The translations under genes and the position numbers were made by a program. Below are positions 10,985 to 24,200 of a DNA stretch of 64,000 bases, piece after piece. Numbering within the stretch: the stretch's first letter is position 1; the number at the start of each line of letters is the position of its first letter. The DNA comes from Stenopsyche tienmushanensis (lineage: Eukaryota > Arthropoda > Insecta > Trichoptera > Stenopsychidae), in NCBI GenBank assembly GCA_008973525.1, contig WACJ01000127.1, positions 248,001-312,000 of the forward strand, written 5' to 3'. The notes beneath the pieces were generated by a model, which searched no databases, was not told the DNA's origin, and saw only the letters and a list, made by a program, of their open reading frames with translations.

Positions 10985-11136
10985 CCCTTTGCACTCGAAA
11001 TCCTTTTTCGCGCGACGAACCAGCAATTCGAGACGATTCGAAGCATTTTTTGCGAATTTCTTACCACTTGCTTAAAATCATTACACACACAACCAAATCG
11101 AGTGGTGAGTGAGAGTCACCTCTCGAGTGCAAAATG
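10985..11136. mobile_element. 152 bp piggyBac-type MITE
   Basis: TTAA flanks both sides (10981-10984 and 11137-11140). The left end reads CCCTTTGCACTCGA and the right end, inverted, CATTTTGCACTCGA, matching at 12 of 14 positions. TTAA plus a CCCTTTG-like start is the hallmark of piggyBac-family MITEs. There is no coding capacity. Confidence 0.8.
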
Positions 11137-11524
11137 TTAATAGATTAAGTCTATTTTGAAAGGTTACTAGTATCACCGATTAGATAAGGAATAAATCATA
11201 ACAAAACAAGGTTTAAAGATTATCAATTTAACCTTTTTTTCCTCTCAAACCGTATCAAAATTACATCAGATTAGCTTGGAATTATTCTTCATTTTTTAAA
11301 TTGGCGCTAAAATAGATAATTTAAATTTATTTTATGCTTAACTCTGGAGAACTATGTTGGAGATGAGAATTCCGAGGAAGCTAGCGAAACTGTCGAGGAT
11401 ATGCATATTCAGATCGGCCTGCAGAGTATGCTTCAACAGAAACCTATCAAAAGCTTACAAGGCGGGAATTACCTTACGATGGGAATCATAAACAGGGAAT
11501 GCTCTCTTCCCTATATATATATAT

Positions 11525-11640
11525 ACATATATAGTCTTGGAAACAATTAGGAAATATTCTGATACATTAAGATGCGTAGATATTTGCAAGAATGATGCAA
11601 TTCATCTATTTTATGCAGATGATATCGACATCATGGCGAA
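11525..11640 (+). mobile_element. Non-LTR retrotransposon reverse transcriptase scrap (YADD box)
   Basis: A plus-strand frame reads SLETIRKYSD, then NDAIHLFYADDIDIMAK, then a stop at about 11642. The order LE..IR followed after about 20 residues by YADDIDI matches domain 5 of LINE reverse transcriptases, with YADD at 11612-11623 being the catalytic pair. An AT dinucleotide run at 11513-11531 interrupts the frame just upstream. Only this core is left; the clade cannot be named. Confidence 0.6.
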
Positions 11641-12391
11641 ATAGGAATTGGAGATCATAGCGTTCGTCTATAGACATAGTTGCTTCTAGCTTTAGTGTGA
11701 AAATTAATAACTGAAAATCTAAATGTAATACAGTATCGATTGTGAATCTTAACATCTGTAGTGTAGATAGAGATGTTATAGAGAAGTTCGGGAGTATAAA
11801 TATTTGAGATTTATTCCAGAATTTAACTGGGTAATAGATTCTACTGCTGTAGAAAATATTAGAAAACAGTTTTTTTGCAGTTATCCATACTTTTCTCCAT
11901 ATTTTATATTTGGACAAGATCACTGTCGTAGTGCGATTAGCAACGATTCACTAATAATACGAATTTCTTGTTATTTTTTTCTTTTTAAATCTACTTTAAA
12001 TGATGAAAGTACTTCTTCACCAGTTAATTCAATATAATAGTTTTAAAAAGCTCTTATTTTGTAATTCCAGCGCAAAATATATTCTTTCTGAACCGTGCTA
12101 CGTGGTAAAAACTGACTGTAAGAGCGTACGAATAGAAATTTTAATTACTTTTCGGTCCCTTGAATTTACAGAATTAACAATCATAAATGATTTATCTCAG
12201 TAATTATAATAATATTTCATATTTGGATTGTAAACATGTATGATACTAATAGCATCAAATTTGATTTTGAGATGATGAGTGGCGAAATAATAATTATTTT
12301 AAAATTATATTTTAGTTATCGATGTAAATTAATTATTTAAAAGCAGCCCTGCCTATCTTAAAAAAAACATCAGTGAATCACGATAAAGCTA

Positions 12392-12470
12392 GATCAAAAC
12401 GATTAATTTTTCCGTCTTATTTTGGCCCATAATCTGGACTTGAACCCAAATCTTTATAATAAGGATCCAG
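12392..12470 (-). repeat. SINE-like dispersed repeat, copy 1
   Basis: About 80 bp is shared, in the same orientation, with 49905-49982; the best part reads CCATAATCTGGACTTGAACC here and CCATAATCTGGATTTAAATC there. On the minus strand the core GGGTTCAAGTCC fits the tRNA box B consensus, suggesting a tRNA-derived SINE; no box A or clear ends were found. Confidence 0.5.
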
Positions 12471-13552
12471 GAACAAGCCCACTTTAATAATTTTTGATTG
12501 GTTTTATTTATATTAAACATTTTACAAATTTATATTGCTTACAAAATGAAACAATGGAGATAAATAATATCTTTGTAAATCCATAGGAAATAATATTTTC
12601 CAGATGGTGCATTAATATTGAGTTCCGGCTATGAGATTGTTGAGAGAATTGATGAACCAAAGCAATCCCATGGGAATTGATAGCTTTTAGCGTTTTACTA
12701 TTTCGTCCACTTCCGCACTTTTCCAATTTTATGAACTAGAACACAAAAATAAATATTTTATCAATTTTCAGTGAATTTATTATTTAACTATGAAAAAATA
12801 CAATCGATTCAGCGATATGGGGATTGTTCCACATTGCACGCCTGCGTAGGATATATCCATGCTGTACGAATTAAATTTAATGATGTAATCATTAAGCAAA
12901 AACGTTTTTATATTTATATTATCTGGATCAAATTAAGTCTTGATCAAAATCCCTTGTCTGACGATTTTCACGCTCTCGTTTAAAAAAAATAAAAACCGAA
13001 AAGAGCACAGGTGTATATAAAGAATTTGGCCTTAATTAATTGTCTTTAGAGAATACGACTGTCATCTTAAAGACCGTTTTATTATTTTCACTTCTTTGAA
13101 AATCCTTTAGAAGCTTGCCATGCGTACAAAAAGGCTCCCATTATTAAAGGACCATAGATACGTCCATCAAAACTGTGATCTTGATTACGATCCATGGATT
13201 GAATTAATTTTACACCCAAAATAATTTAATATCGTAGTGCTCCATTGTCGTTGGAGTCTTCTGATTTTTCATTATTCTCGTTAGAGTTTTTGTATATTTT
13301 TTGTCGAGTCTGCCATCAAACGCTTAATGAAAAAACGATTGAAAAGGATTCTACAAGACGTCTGTAAGATTTAGTTGTGGGGGTGGCGAATAAGAAGGAA
13401 TATTAAAAATAGGATGGAAATACATTTTTTTAATGAATTTCTGAACGACGGTCGTGATTTTATTGTTGATGGAAATTATTGTTGTTAAATTGACGCTATT
13501 AATTTATAATACCCGTTTGACAATAGATAAATATTGTCGAGGATTTACCAAG

Positions 13553-14404
13553 TGTCCAAGTTTCATTTTGACATATAGATTGTATAAGATGTACCTATAA
13601 AGATTCTCGTTTTTTTAAAAGAAAGATTTGAAGGCTCGTATTTTTTTTATTTTTAATATATTATTACAAAATATAATTTCCATCGTTAGATACAACCTCT
13701 CTTTACCCCTATCTAGTAACATTTTAATGCCTCTATTATAAAACATCACGGACTTTGAACAAATATATTCTAAAAGTCCATTTTCGACTACATCGTTTGT
13801 TTTTTTAATTTTCTCCATCCAAATAATACATATAAAAAGATGTAAATTTGACAGAGCGATGTCTGGAGAATAAGAAGGATGTCGAATTGTCTTCCATCCA
13901 AGACTTTTTTCCCGTGTTATTTTCGCTGTATGGGGGACAAAATATATTTTTTGTTGTTATGCCGGACTTAGGGGTCAGTTTTGTTACCTGGTCCTTCAAT
14001 AATGATTAATTTCTGCGTCCATAATTAGAGTAAAGAGCTCATTTCTCATCTCCAGTTATTAAGTTAATTTTTGATGATTATAGTCACCAAAAGAGCACAA
14101 AACACGTCTTAAAAGTGCAGCAGCCTAAGTGCAACTAATTCCCAAAAACTGTCAAGCAATAAAACGATTACCATTTTGGGTTTTACTAATATTATTGTAA
14201 ATAAGTATTATATCCCTCATGTCCTATCCATGTTTATAAATCAATATCAGCACATCAGGATAAAGTAGGTTTGAAACGATCAATCGGAAATATTAGAGCG
14301 TCAAATTACTTTAATTCGTTGACATTTTTATTCTACAATCTGTAACAAAAATCGAATCCAAATGGCAAATCAGCTGTCCGAGTTTCATTTTGATATAAAT
14401 TGTA
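13553..14404. repeat. Direct repeat pair flanking the mariner relic
   Basis: The motif tgtccaagtttcattttgac at 13553 recurs as tgtccgagtttcattttgat at 14375, each continuing to ATTGTA. The copies are about 30 bp, in direct orientation, and bracket the mariner relic. They are not terminal inverted repeats of that element. Confidence 0.4.
13640..14130 (-). mobile_element. Mariner-family transposase relic, C-terminal half
   Basis: Minus-strand translation in shifting frames gives a TGDE..W-like start (14060-14040), a block equivalent to the KK..WW region, a PYSPD-like stretch and finally YICSKSVMFYNRGIKMLLDR, which matches the FYxxGI.kLp.RW..vi end of mariner transposases. Several stops and at least two frameshifts are present. 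The N-terminal helix-turn-helix half was not found. Confidence 0.65.
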
Positions 14405-15925
14405 GTATACTATTTAATTTATGGATGAATAATTAATTGAAGCAATGAAAATGATTACTTGAAATGAAAAAAATCGATGATTACTTTGAACCAATAAAAA
14501 AAATTTTTTGTTTAAGTAACAAACACACAATTCTACCTGTTTTTAATTAAAATTTGGTTTCTTGAATAAATTGAATTTCGGCGGGTTTCGGCTTATTTTA
14601 TTTCATTTGAATAGTATATTTCAAATGCAGTTTTATAACGCAAAAAGCTTCATACCCTGACCTATTTAAATTTATTGGAAATTGATCCAGAAATATATTT
14701 CCTGGCTTCTCATGCAATGCTTTGTTAACAGTACACCAAGAAGAAAAATATCCATGGTGATGCAAAAAAATAAGAGCTGCAGTTCATTGCCTGCAATTGG
14801 ATGCTGCAAAAGAATTCATTCATATTTTATTCACATTAAGTCACTCTCAGCTCCATAAAAATAGCGCTCTAGTCATATTCCGCTTTTATTTTTATATATT
14901 CAGTGAACTCGTTAAAAGCGCCTTTTTTATTTACATGAATTATATTCGTACGTTTTTCACCGGGAAAGGAGCGAAAAAAATAATTTTCGCCATCGTAAGG
15001 CATGCAAACGGAATCAAATATGCAAATAAGGCTTCGTGTAAACAAAAGTACGCCTATTTGCATGAAATACCCGGTACAATGGGAAAGACTTCTCTTGTTA
15101 TACAGGACGTCGTGATGTAATACCGGAGGACCTGATTCAAAACTTGTACTAAATAATCTGACAGAGTGAAAATTGTGCCCCGCTCAAAATAAATGGGATG
15201 TCAATATTACTTTCACCGAATGTTGTTCCACGCTGCCGACTCCATCGGGAGTAATTCTGGCTTCGGGAAACATCTCTTATTGAATTTACTCTTGGCGGTG
15301 TCGTTAAATTATATCGCTATTATTGTCAGCGACAAAACGTGTTCGGCTTGACACAATATTACCTTTGAACGACCCCAATAAGGAAAAAAAAACAAATTTA
15401 ATTACTCCCCCCGCAACCCCAACAGGCATTCAATTACCAAAACAAGCAATTTTGTTTTACGCGCTCGTAAAACAATAATCTCTACATAAAACGTTATGGT
15501 ATCAATATGCTGTGGTTTAACAATAAAATTAGCCAGAAAAGCGTTATAAATGACATTTTTTTAAAAATACATGCCAACATTAATAACACAATTAACCTTA
15601 TAAATACGTTGCGCACAGATCTATGAGTTTCATCACTTTAACTTTATACACAAAAGAAAACGTTAAACAAAACTTTTACTCAAACGTATTTATTCTTAGT
15701 CAGCTCAAAATTTGTACACACATTTTTTTAAGAAGGTCCCTTTTCATCACCCATTATTCTAATTTCTTACCATCAATTGACTTTCGCATCCACATTTATT
15801 ATTCCCCATGGTCTTCTGGTAAGATCTCGCTGCAGAAATTAATGTTTACAATCTGCCTAAAGTAAGCAAGCAAAGAAAGTGTAAAAAATTACAGTTAGTA
15901 ACTCGAATCATATAATATAAATACA

Positions 15926-16140
15926 GGGCCGTAACTAGGGGCTGGCAAAGCAGGCGTCCGCCACGGGCGCAACTGAGCTTTGGGCGCAAAACGCAGAATA
16001 CCGTCCCAGTCGAAAGATGCACATCGTAATCATTCTGTAGACATGTTTGGGTATGGCGTTCAATCGTGAGGCGTTCGTTCGTCATGTCAGCGATCCGAAA
16101 AGCGGACCAGTTGGATCCATAGACCTTGTGGCCCTTCCAT
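15926..16140 (+). repeat. Possible hAT-like left end followed by a dispersed GC-rich repeat
   Basis: The segment starts CAGGGCCGTAACTAGGGG, which resembles the left terminus of some hAT elements, but no matching right end was seen downstream. Its second half (16041-16133) is a member of the repeat also found at 59178-59271. Confidence 0.4.
16041..16133 (+). repeat. Dispersed 93 bp repeat, copy 1 (partner 59178-59271)
   Basis: It aligns without gaps over most of its length with 59178-59271, same strand, including the identical run CCGAAAAGCGGACCAGTTGG. In one shared frame both copies read GMAF..EA..R..S.PKSGPVG..DLVA. I do not recognise the family. Confidence 0.6.
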
Positions 16141-16650
16141 CCTCTTTTAAGTCTTTTTGTGGTATTTTCGGGGATAAATTAGTATCTAGGGCCTTCTATG
16201 ATCTGTTTTAGTTTTAAATTACAAAATCTCACTTATTTATATTCTGCGCTCAGAACGCAAGTGGGCAATCGAAGTTGAGAACGAGCGTCTCCTTGCGGAT
16301 ATGGATATCAAATGCACTTTTGCTGAGTGGATTGACATTAACCCGAATAGCGGGATCAATTAACAATTGGGTTAGTGGAAGATCTCCATGTTCCTTTACC
16401 TCAGATATGAAGTGATGGACCCTTTTTCATCCACAAAAATTTGGACTAATTGCTGTGGAGCATTGCCAAAAGCAAACGCGGCACCCATCTTGCGCACAGC
16501 TTTCTCATGTTCAAATTTTCAGTCAATATGCTATGTACAGCATTTTTTGAAAGGACGATTTTTTAGACTTTTGGTATCTCGTACGGCCTCGCCTAACTTT
16601 TACATGATGTATTTGCTACAACTTGATTCTAATAATAGGAATGTCGATAT

Positions 16651-16722
16651 GAAATATAATGGATACGGGGCTTAGAAATTTTCAAAATATCATATGGTGT
16701 ACCAAATACATATCATGGTAGC
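16651..16722 (+). repeat. Dispersed repeat, copy 1 (partner 44781-44846)
   Basis: ATATCATATGGTGTAC-c-AAATACATA and a preceding gatacggggcttag block recur at 44781-44846 in the same order and orientation. Family unknown. Confidence 0.5.
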
Positions 16723-16777
16723 GCGCGGGTGTTTTTTTAAATTTATTTTATAATAGTATTATTTAATTATTAATCTC

Positions 16778-16793
16778 GGGGGGGGGGGGGGGG
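16778..16793 (+). repeat. Homopolymer run of 16 G
   Basis: Sixteen consecutive G residues lie in otherwise very AT-rich DNA. The length may be unreliable in the assembly. Confidence 0.9.
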
Positions 16794-16833
16794 CATGTTC
16801 GATACTCGGACGCTTCTTACCCTCATTATGGTT

Positions 16834-16900
16834 CTGTCTGTAGGATTTGAACCCAAGATGAGTCACGAGTCCAACCGCTTGATCACGGGATTATCTACAG
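16834..16900 (-). repeat. tRNA-like sequence (SINE head or tRNA relic)
   Basis: On the minus strand TGATCAAGCGG (16885-16875) fits a Pol III box A and GGTTCAAATCC (16853-16843) fits box B. The gap between them is about 10 nt shorter than in a tRNA, and no acceptor stem pairs, so it is not a working tRNA gene. Confidence 0.4.
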
Positions 16901-19900
16901 GTACGAAATGATACATTGTTTTCTTTTTAAATCCTTTAGAATATACAATAATATCAATGTGAAAAAAATAAAATATAAACGTTTTTTGTAAGACGTGTCC
17001 CGAAATTGGACAAGCGAACCCGCCTTGAAAGAGAACACATGTTGTGATGATAGCACATTGCAGCAATGCACCAACGATACGTGCACCAAAAAATAATATC
17101 ATCCCCTAAGACTTTCTAGAGATCTGAAGATCTGAAGGTCTTCACAAATGTGATGCTGTTCGCGCAAATAGCCCGCCGAAATTGTGTTAAGCATATTTCT
17201 ATATTTTTTTATTGGTACGCGAAACATAATTTAGTTTTCAATCATTTTTCTCTTTTAAAAATATACAAAATTACGTATTTGATATTTTTGATCTTTTTCA
17301 TATTGTATACAGTACATGATGATGCTGATCATCATTTTATTATGAGACAAGCATTTATACCTATGATGATAGGCGCTCTCAACAATGCAATCAATGAAGC
17401 CAATCGTTTAAACGCATTTACATTACAATGAAGAGCAAAACGATCAAATTTTATCAACAAATATTTCACATCTTACATCCCATGCAAGATTTTTTTGGAT
17501 ACAAATGAAGGTGAATTTTTAGTAGATAGAAGTAAAATATGCTCCGATGAGCCGCTTTGCATTTTATTGTGCATGGGCTATTATTTTTAATGAAAAGCTC
17601 TATAAATTATTTATGAAAAATTGCCCCTCAATGTATAAATACTGTATAATCATATTTCATAGAAAGCGATAACAAAACAAAGATATATCACAGTCCAACT
17701 TGTTCATATACCGCATGCAAATTGGCAAATACATAAACCCACTTACAGGAAGTTATACGATACGTCATAGTTTCAGTTCCATTTCTGAAGCATATTCCGT
17801 GGAATATTCCATATTTTTGCATGTACCTCTAATAATGCGTGAGATAGCCAAAAATTTATGGAAAAATATAGTTTCGGAATTTTGATATATATGGCAATTT
17901 TTTACTGGAAGAGATCGATGAGGGTGAGCGTAGGGGTGATGAAATGTCGTTTCAATCCGAATTGGACAAAACGGAGAGCTGAGATGCTAGAAAATTGCGA
18001 ATATCCACGAAAATCACGACGTGAGTGATATATGGAGTCTTGTGGAAATCTTTCTTAATTTAATTGTAAGGATAACGTGTCTCATTTGTTAAGAGATTCA
18101 TCAAGGAGTTATGCATTATGGTTTATTATTGCATAGCTCTAAAATTTCTATTGGATATGAACTCTTGAATCTTGGAATTTGAGTTTGATATAATTGTGAT
18201 ATTTTTCATTAATTTTTTTTTTGAAAGCTGCGCTAAGATGTAACGAAATTACTTTATTTTTTTCCCGGAAATGTTTTTGGCCACATCAAAGAAAATGACA
18301 TGCCTATTTGAAAGAGGCTGAAAAGTCCTTTTCACAAATGTTTTTGCTGAAAGACCACGTTACCCATTGCGACAAAAGACATTTAAAATGTATTTCAATT
18401 TTTAAATGGCTTTCCAGGTTTTCCTGCACGGGAATTTTCCAGGACTATTAATAATAACCATATTATATCGTTGAATTTTTAAAATTATTTTTTCATAATT
18501 TGATCGAATTACGCAAAGTAAATACGGCCTTCAGTATTTTTTTCCTTCTTAAATTTAGGATATTTTTTTCAATCATGTTGATAAATAGTCGTCGTATTCA
18601 GTCGACAAGCTCAATCGCTAGAAAAAAGAAAAGTGGAGTGACGATATATAATAGAAAATGTAAATCTAAATAAAATGGAAATGGAGGAAGCTCAGCCGAG
18701 GATAAGTATCCTTATAACTTTTCTTTCGATCCAAGGGACCCAATAGGAAAAACTTATTCGGTATCCAAAAATATTTTAAATTATCATTTCCCTGAATATC
18801 TTCGATATGGAAGCAATAAAAGAAGAATAAAATGAATTTTTCAAAGCACGTCATGGAAAAAATATAATAATCGAAATTATTCTTCAATTAAAAGTTATAT
18901 AACCTTACAAGATCCAATTAAATATTTAATTTAATAATGCAATGATAAAAATATTATATGATATAAACAGATTTCAATACACAGAAGATTTATAAGATAT
19001 TAGCTTTACTGGACGTGTTGTTGTGAGCTTGTACCTTGTTATGATCACGAATGCAAATATTTATACTATATAATTATTTACATTGTTGTTTTTAGAAGCA
19101 TACTTAATTATTTTAGTCAATTGAAGGGCAATAAGATATATCTGAGCTTTTTTTTCTGAGCGTTTATTCTTAATTTTATATTCAGATTTAACTTAAAAAT
19201 ATGCTAGAAATATGAGAATTTAGTTCTATATTGATTAAAATTGATCTTAAATGATATTTACGTATTGTTTTTACCTATAAATTAAATTTGCTTAAGATAT
19301 TGGTTCAATATTATATGAATAAATTGATACTTAATAATGGAGGAATATAAAGTAATTTTCGCAATCAATTTTGAATGGGAATTATTTGTATGAAAACGAT
19401 GAATAGAAATGTGTTTCTTTGATTTTCTCACGTTTAAAGAAAACGTTACAGCTAGCTTTATTCATTTTATTGAATTAACGGGCTTCATTATTGAGCATTC
19501 AAACAAATTTCTATTCAATCTAACTGTATAAATCACGCCGCAATGTTTCAATACACTCCCAGCTGTAACAATTGATTTCAGAGAATAATGAAAAATTTCA
19601 CGTGTATACATTAAATATTGGAGAAGCTGTATTTATGAAAAAATATATGAATTGAAAGCTACCTTCCTGGATAGGTCTTTGAATGAGAGTCGAGCTCTCA
19701 ATATTTCTACCCCAAAAAAGCAAATGAGCCCACTAGCGGCAAACATCGCGCAGGCCGCCATTGTTTGAACTGTTGACGCTTCGATGACTTTCAATTTGCA
19801 TTGTTCACTTCTTCGCCGATTACTTTCGATTGGATGTGAAAAAGAAAGACTGCCGCAAACCTCCGAGGGGTGTGATCCTCCTCCTGTAGTGGGCTCGCGC

Positions 19901-20630
19901 CTCCCCTGTTGTATTCCGGCCATTAAAAATGCGTTACGCTATTCAGGGCTAATATCCGGCCATTGAAATCTCTCGCATTTATTATTTAAAATGAGTGAGT
20001 GCTTTTCCAGATGAAGATCAAAAATGGCCGGAATTTTACAACTGGCTAACCACGGTATTACTTTTTTTTGTAAATAAAGCTTGTAAACCGTGTTTCCTTC
20101 TTATGTTCGCTTGGTTACCTCGTGCCGAATATGCTTTATGAAATGTCTTCTTTGCTAAATCAAGGACATTTATTAAAGAAATTTGACGTAATTCTTCTGT
20201 AAAATATATTTTTTCATTTGGTAGGTTTTTAGCATCGAGCAGAAGTATAATATGGCACAATCTTGTATATATCTATTAACACATTGCTGTGATTTGATTT
20301 TGTCATATTTCCAAGATATTATTTAAAATTATATTAATACGGGTTCTTATATTTAAATTATCATTTTTTCCTAGTTACAACAACTATATGCAATATATCC
20401 ATAGATATTTCCTCAGTGTTAAAAATTGATCCTAAATGTGTGTCTGTTAAAATTTACTGATATGAATATATTTTTTTAAATTATTGCTCTTTGATTTTCT
20501 ATGCAAAATATGGTTATTAATATAAATGTGTATTATTTCATAATGGTGTAAAAATAAAACTAGTTAATAAAATGGTTGTCAGACAGGTCGAACTTTTACT
20601 CGTTCACTCGCCGTTGCGCTTAATTTTGGT

Positions 20631-20809
20631 CCACAATTTACACAGTCCCAAATTATATTTTTTTCCAAATTTCAGTTAGTGTTGATTTATTACCTATTTT
20701 ATCCAAAATATCTCGATACGTAATCTTTATGAAATAAAATAAAATGCTTTAAAAAAATCGCATAACTTCAAAATCGCACAAAAAAGTCGCACAAAAAGAG
20801 GTTTGAGTG
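20631..20809 (-). mobile_element. Pogo-like transposon end (inverted copy of 33039-33215)
   Basis: The minus strand begins CACTCAAACCTCTTTTTGTG at 20809, with TA outside at 20810-20811, and then follows 33039-33215 closely, through GAAGTTATGCG and a block around GATATTTTGGATAAAATAGG. It is truncated at the low end. Confidence 0.65.
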
Positions 20810-21218
20810 TACCCGGATATTATGACGTTGTTAATTTGAGTTCATTTAGGGGAAAAAAAAATCATGACATACGGAATTATGTTAATTTATTACTGTACAT
20901 TTAATAATACAGAACCATTAAAAATATAGAAATTTTCAAAGGCAGTTGGAATGATTTTACAAATGTTTATTATTGATGATTACGTTGTTTGCCATTAGTG
21001 ATTCAATAGAAACCCTTTGTAGAATAAATGCCGATGAACACGAGTGCAATAGTCAGTAACAGTTATATTCATCGTCAGATTAAAGTATTAAATGGCATCT
21101 AGATAATCCGATAAATTGCAACCGCATCTTGCATTTCCAGGTCATTCATTTTCTCCAATAAAAAAATTAGTTATTGAATTTTATCTTACTTTTCTGATCG
21201 TTTTCTATTCCTATATAT

Positions 21219-21299
21219 CAGTGGTTCTTAATATTTTAAGTGAGCCGCACCCCTTCGAATCTGAAAATAGATCTCTGTACCCCTGGTTAAGAACCATTG
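21219..21299. mobile_element. 81 bp hAT-type MITE with perfect 8 bp target duplication
   Basis: The terminal repeats are CAGTGGTTCTTAA and, inverted from the right end, CAATGGTTCTTAA (12 of 13). CTATATAT occurs exactly outside both ends (21211-21218 and 21300-21307), the 8 bp duplication typical of hAT elements. The ends match the widespread CAGTGGTTCTTAA hAT family. Confidence 0.9.
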
Positions 21300-24200
21300 C
21301 TATATATGATTAAAATATAAGTATTTGAATAAAATTACTTTTATTAACCACTTTAGAATTTATTTTTTCAGGACCAAGAAATCAATGTAAGTTGGATGTG
21401 ATAATTTTTTTATAATTTGTGTTTTTTATGCTCAATCCTTTATATCACAATATCAACATTTGCATTTTCATAATCGATATTTTATATTATAATCCCCTTA
21501 TATTGATTTATAACGATTATTAAATATAATGACTATTCGCAAATTCATATAAATATCACGATATTATTTTAGCATATTTTAAAAGTATCGTTGAGTTATT
21601 GACATATTTAGAGTCAGTTTTTATTGCATTTCATCCCTTATCCAAGATTATAAACGCGCTTAATACAACACGTAGAATCCAGGTTATTGTATAAATTGCG
21701 TATTATATTAGCATAAAAGAACTTGTAACTAACGAAACGAAGATAGATTTCATTTAGAGAATTCAAAAATCATCAAACATCAACGCAGATTCATTACAGA
21801 TGCATGATCTTGCTTCATATGCTTGGTTTGTACTTGATTTGCAAGTAATGATTGTGAAATTATTTATAAAAATATTCTACCTTAATCAGAGCGATTATCT
21901 GATTTATATACTCCAAAATTATTTATTTTATTGTTGGAATATTAAAAAAAAAGTACCAAGTTCCAAGGATAAATTTGTATGGGAGCTTTTTGTGACGCAC
22001 ATTAATACTTATAATAAATTCACTTCAAATGTACGTTGTTTTAAGAAAAGGTACAACTTATACACCATTTCTGCCAAATTCTCACAGAATACTTTCGAAT
22101 AAACTTTCGAAGCGAGTAACAAAGTAAAAGTTGGTAAAATTCACTGAAAGAATCGTGTGAGTTGGAGCGACAAAAGAGATGAATTAAATCGACTGTTCCT
22201 GGAGGAATAAGCAAAAGAAATAAGCAATAGAGCTTACGAGGAGCACCCGAAAGCCAATATTTAGTCCCTCTATTAATCAGGTTGAATAACAATAAAATAA
22301 AAATCGAAACAAACGTACCTCGCAGTTGGCTCGTACGTTCTCATAAAAAATGTACAAAAGTGAATTCGCAGTATAAGATCAGGAAAGTTCCTTGTTTTAT
22401 AAGATAAACGACACGTTAAGCAAAAGCAAGCTTAACTTTCGGGTCTAGTGAAAAGTTTCGCCACAGACGTGTAACGAAGAAAAACACTATTTTCACCTTT
22501 ACTTGATGTTCCGCCGAAGCAACAGTTGTAATGTTAAATCGTGTTTTAAATAAGTTATACTTCGCCTCGCCTTATACTCTTGTCTCATCCTTTATTCGCT
22601 GAGAAAATATATTTTCTTTGAGCCGAGGAAGAGTTCGCTCAGAGAATGGAGACTTAATTTTCATATGAGATTTAAAGCAATTTCCCGTTTCTCAATTTAA
22701 TTCGCTCCTCTTTCAAATTGGGTTTGCTGAAGGAAATCCGGTAGTACGTGGATAGATTTCCTGATAAATCAGGTCGCGATGAGCTAATTTATAATACATT
22801 TAATAAAATTTGGGGAAGATATTTGTTTGTCACCAAGCGTAAATCTATTATGTTATATTCGGCGAGACGACGTTCGAAATAAATTAAATATTTGATCAAA
22901 GACTAGGGATGGAGACGAAGAGATATCAGTAGCAAAGTTGAAATATTTCCAGGCTTTTTTTATGTTTATGACAGGAAAAGAGCTTTTGGGTCGATAAGCC
23001 TGCAATTCCGTTCGCAGAAATATTGCACTCAATAAAACCGAACGTTTGCCTCTCTCCAACAGAAATATCATATTCACATGGAAGCAAAAGTTTTCTTATG
23101 CTTCCATGCGAAATAAATTTATATTTTTTATATCAAAATGGAAAATGTATAAATTTGTCTCAAAATGGAATGCACATTAGAACAGCTTTCGGGTACAAAA
23201 CTATAATGAAGTTTGTGTTCAGATCTACGTTTTTTATTGAGGTTATACACAAATATGATTAAATTTTGATGATTATAAGTTGGTTTCTGAAATTGTATTT
23301 AAAATATCTGAATCAAACTCTGACAGTAGGAAAAAAATCATTGTATGAATAAATTTGGGAAATCGGAAATATTATTTTTTCTGTTCAAACGTCTCAATTA
23401 AGGTTTAACTCGATTTTTAAAATATATATAAAATAAGATGATCAATGAAGTTGGGCAGGGCCATCTATGATTGACTGGTATGCAGCAAAAAATAGAATAT
23501 ACTTAAAAAAATAGTAAATTCGCTACCCACTTATAGTTCTTTTTCTATTAAAAAATCGCATTAAAATAGTCCTAATTTAATTATTAATACGTCATATTCT
23601 AGTAATTTATACATGAAAATACACCTTGCGTATGTAACTTAATTATAATTGCTATATTTAATACTAAAAGCATTCCATTCTGAGACACCTTATATTTACG
23701 TTACATATGTCGAATTTAAATGTTTCAAATTATTTTTTTATAAGCATTGACTGTATGTCGATTTGAAATGCTCTAAATAAATATATAATATAATTGAATA
23801 TAGTTACGAGTATATTGGAATTTTATATACTTATTTTTAAAATACATATCTTGTTTCGTTCAACCCTTATGGCACAATCAATAGCCAATCATAGGCTTCT
23901 ATCGAGTATTTTTGCACTTTTATGATCTAATGGCACTCATATGTCGTCTATTCAATTTATATACCCCTTTGAAATACTTTTATCGAAGGCTTTCACTATT
24001 TTCGATCATATATCACTAACACAATATTATATTTAAAAATACATTTTGCACACATTCCTAGACGGAAATTTTATTTAATTGGTTAATATTGTGTATGGAA
24101 TTTGATGGCATAAATAATGTGTATTTTGATGATACAATTTTGGAGGGGTGAGTTATAAGGTCTGATAAAAATCGTAATCAAATATTAATATTTCGCGGTA

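Noticed and set aside
15926..16700. A complete hAT element starting CAGGGCCGTAACTAGGGG
   Set aside because: No matching right terminus or 8 bp duplication was found downstream.
16834..16900. A functional tRNA gene
   Set aside because: Boxes A and B are about 10 nt too close and there is no acceptor stem.
19633..19923. A 96-codon minus-strand frame with a hydrophobic stretch
   Set aside because: One hydrophobic segment is weak evidence. No family resemblance was seen and the frame does not fit receptor splicing.
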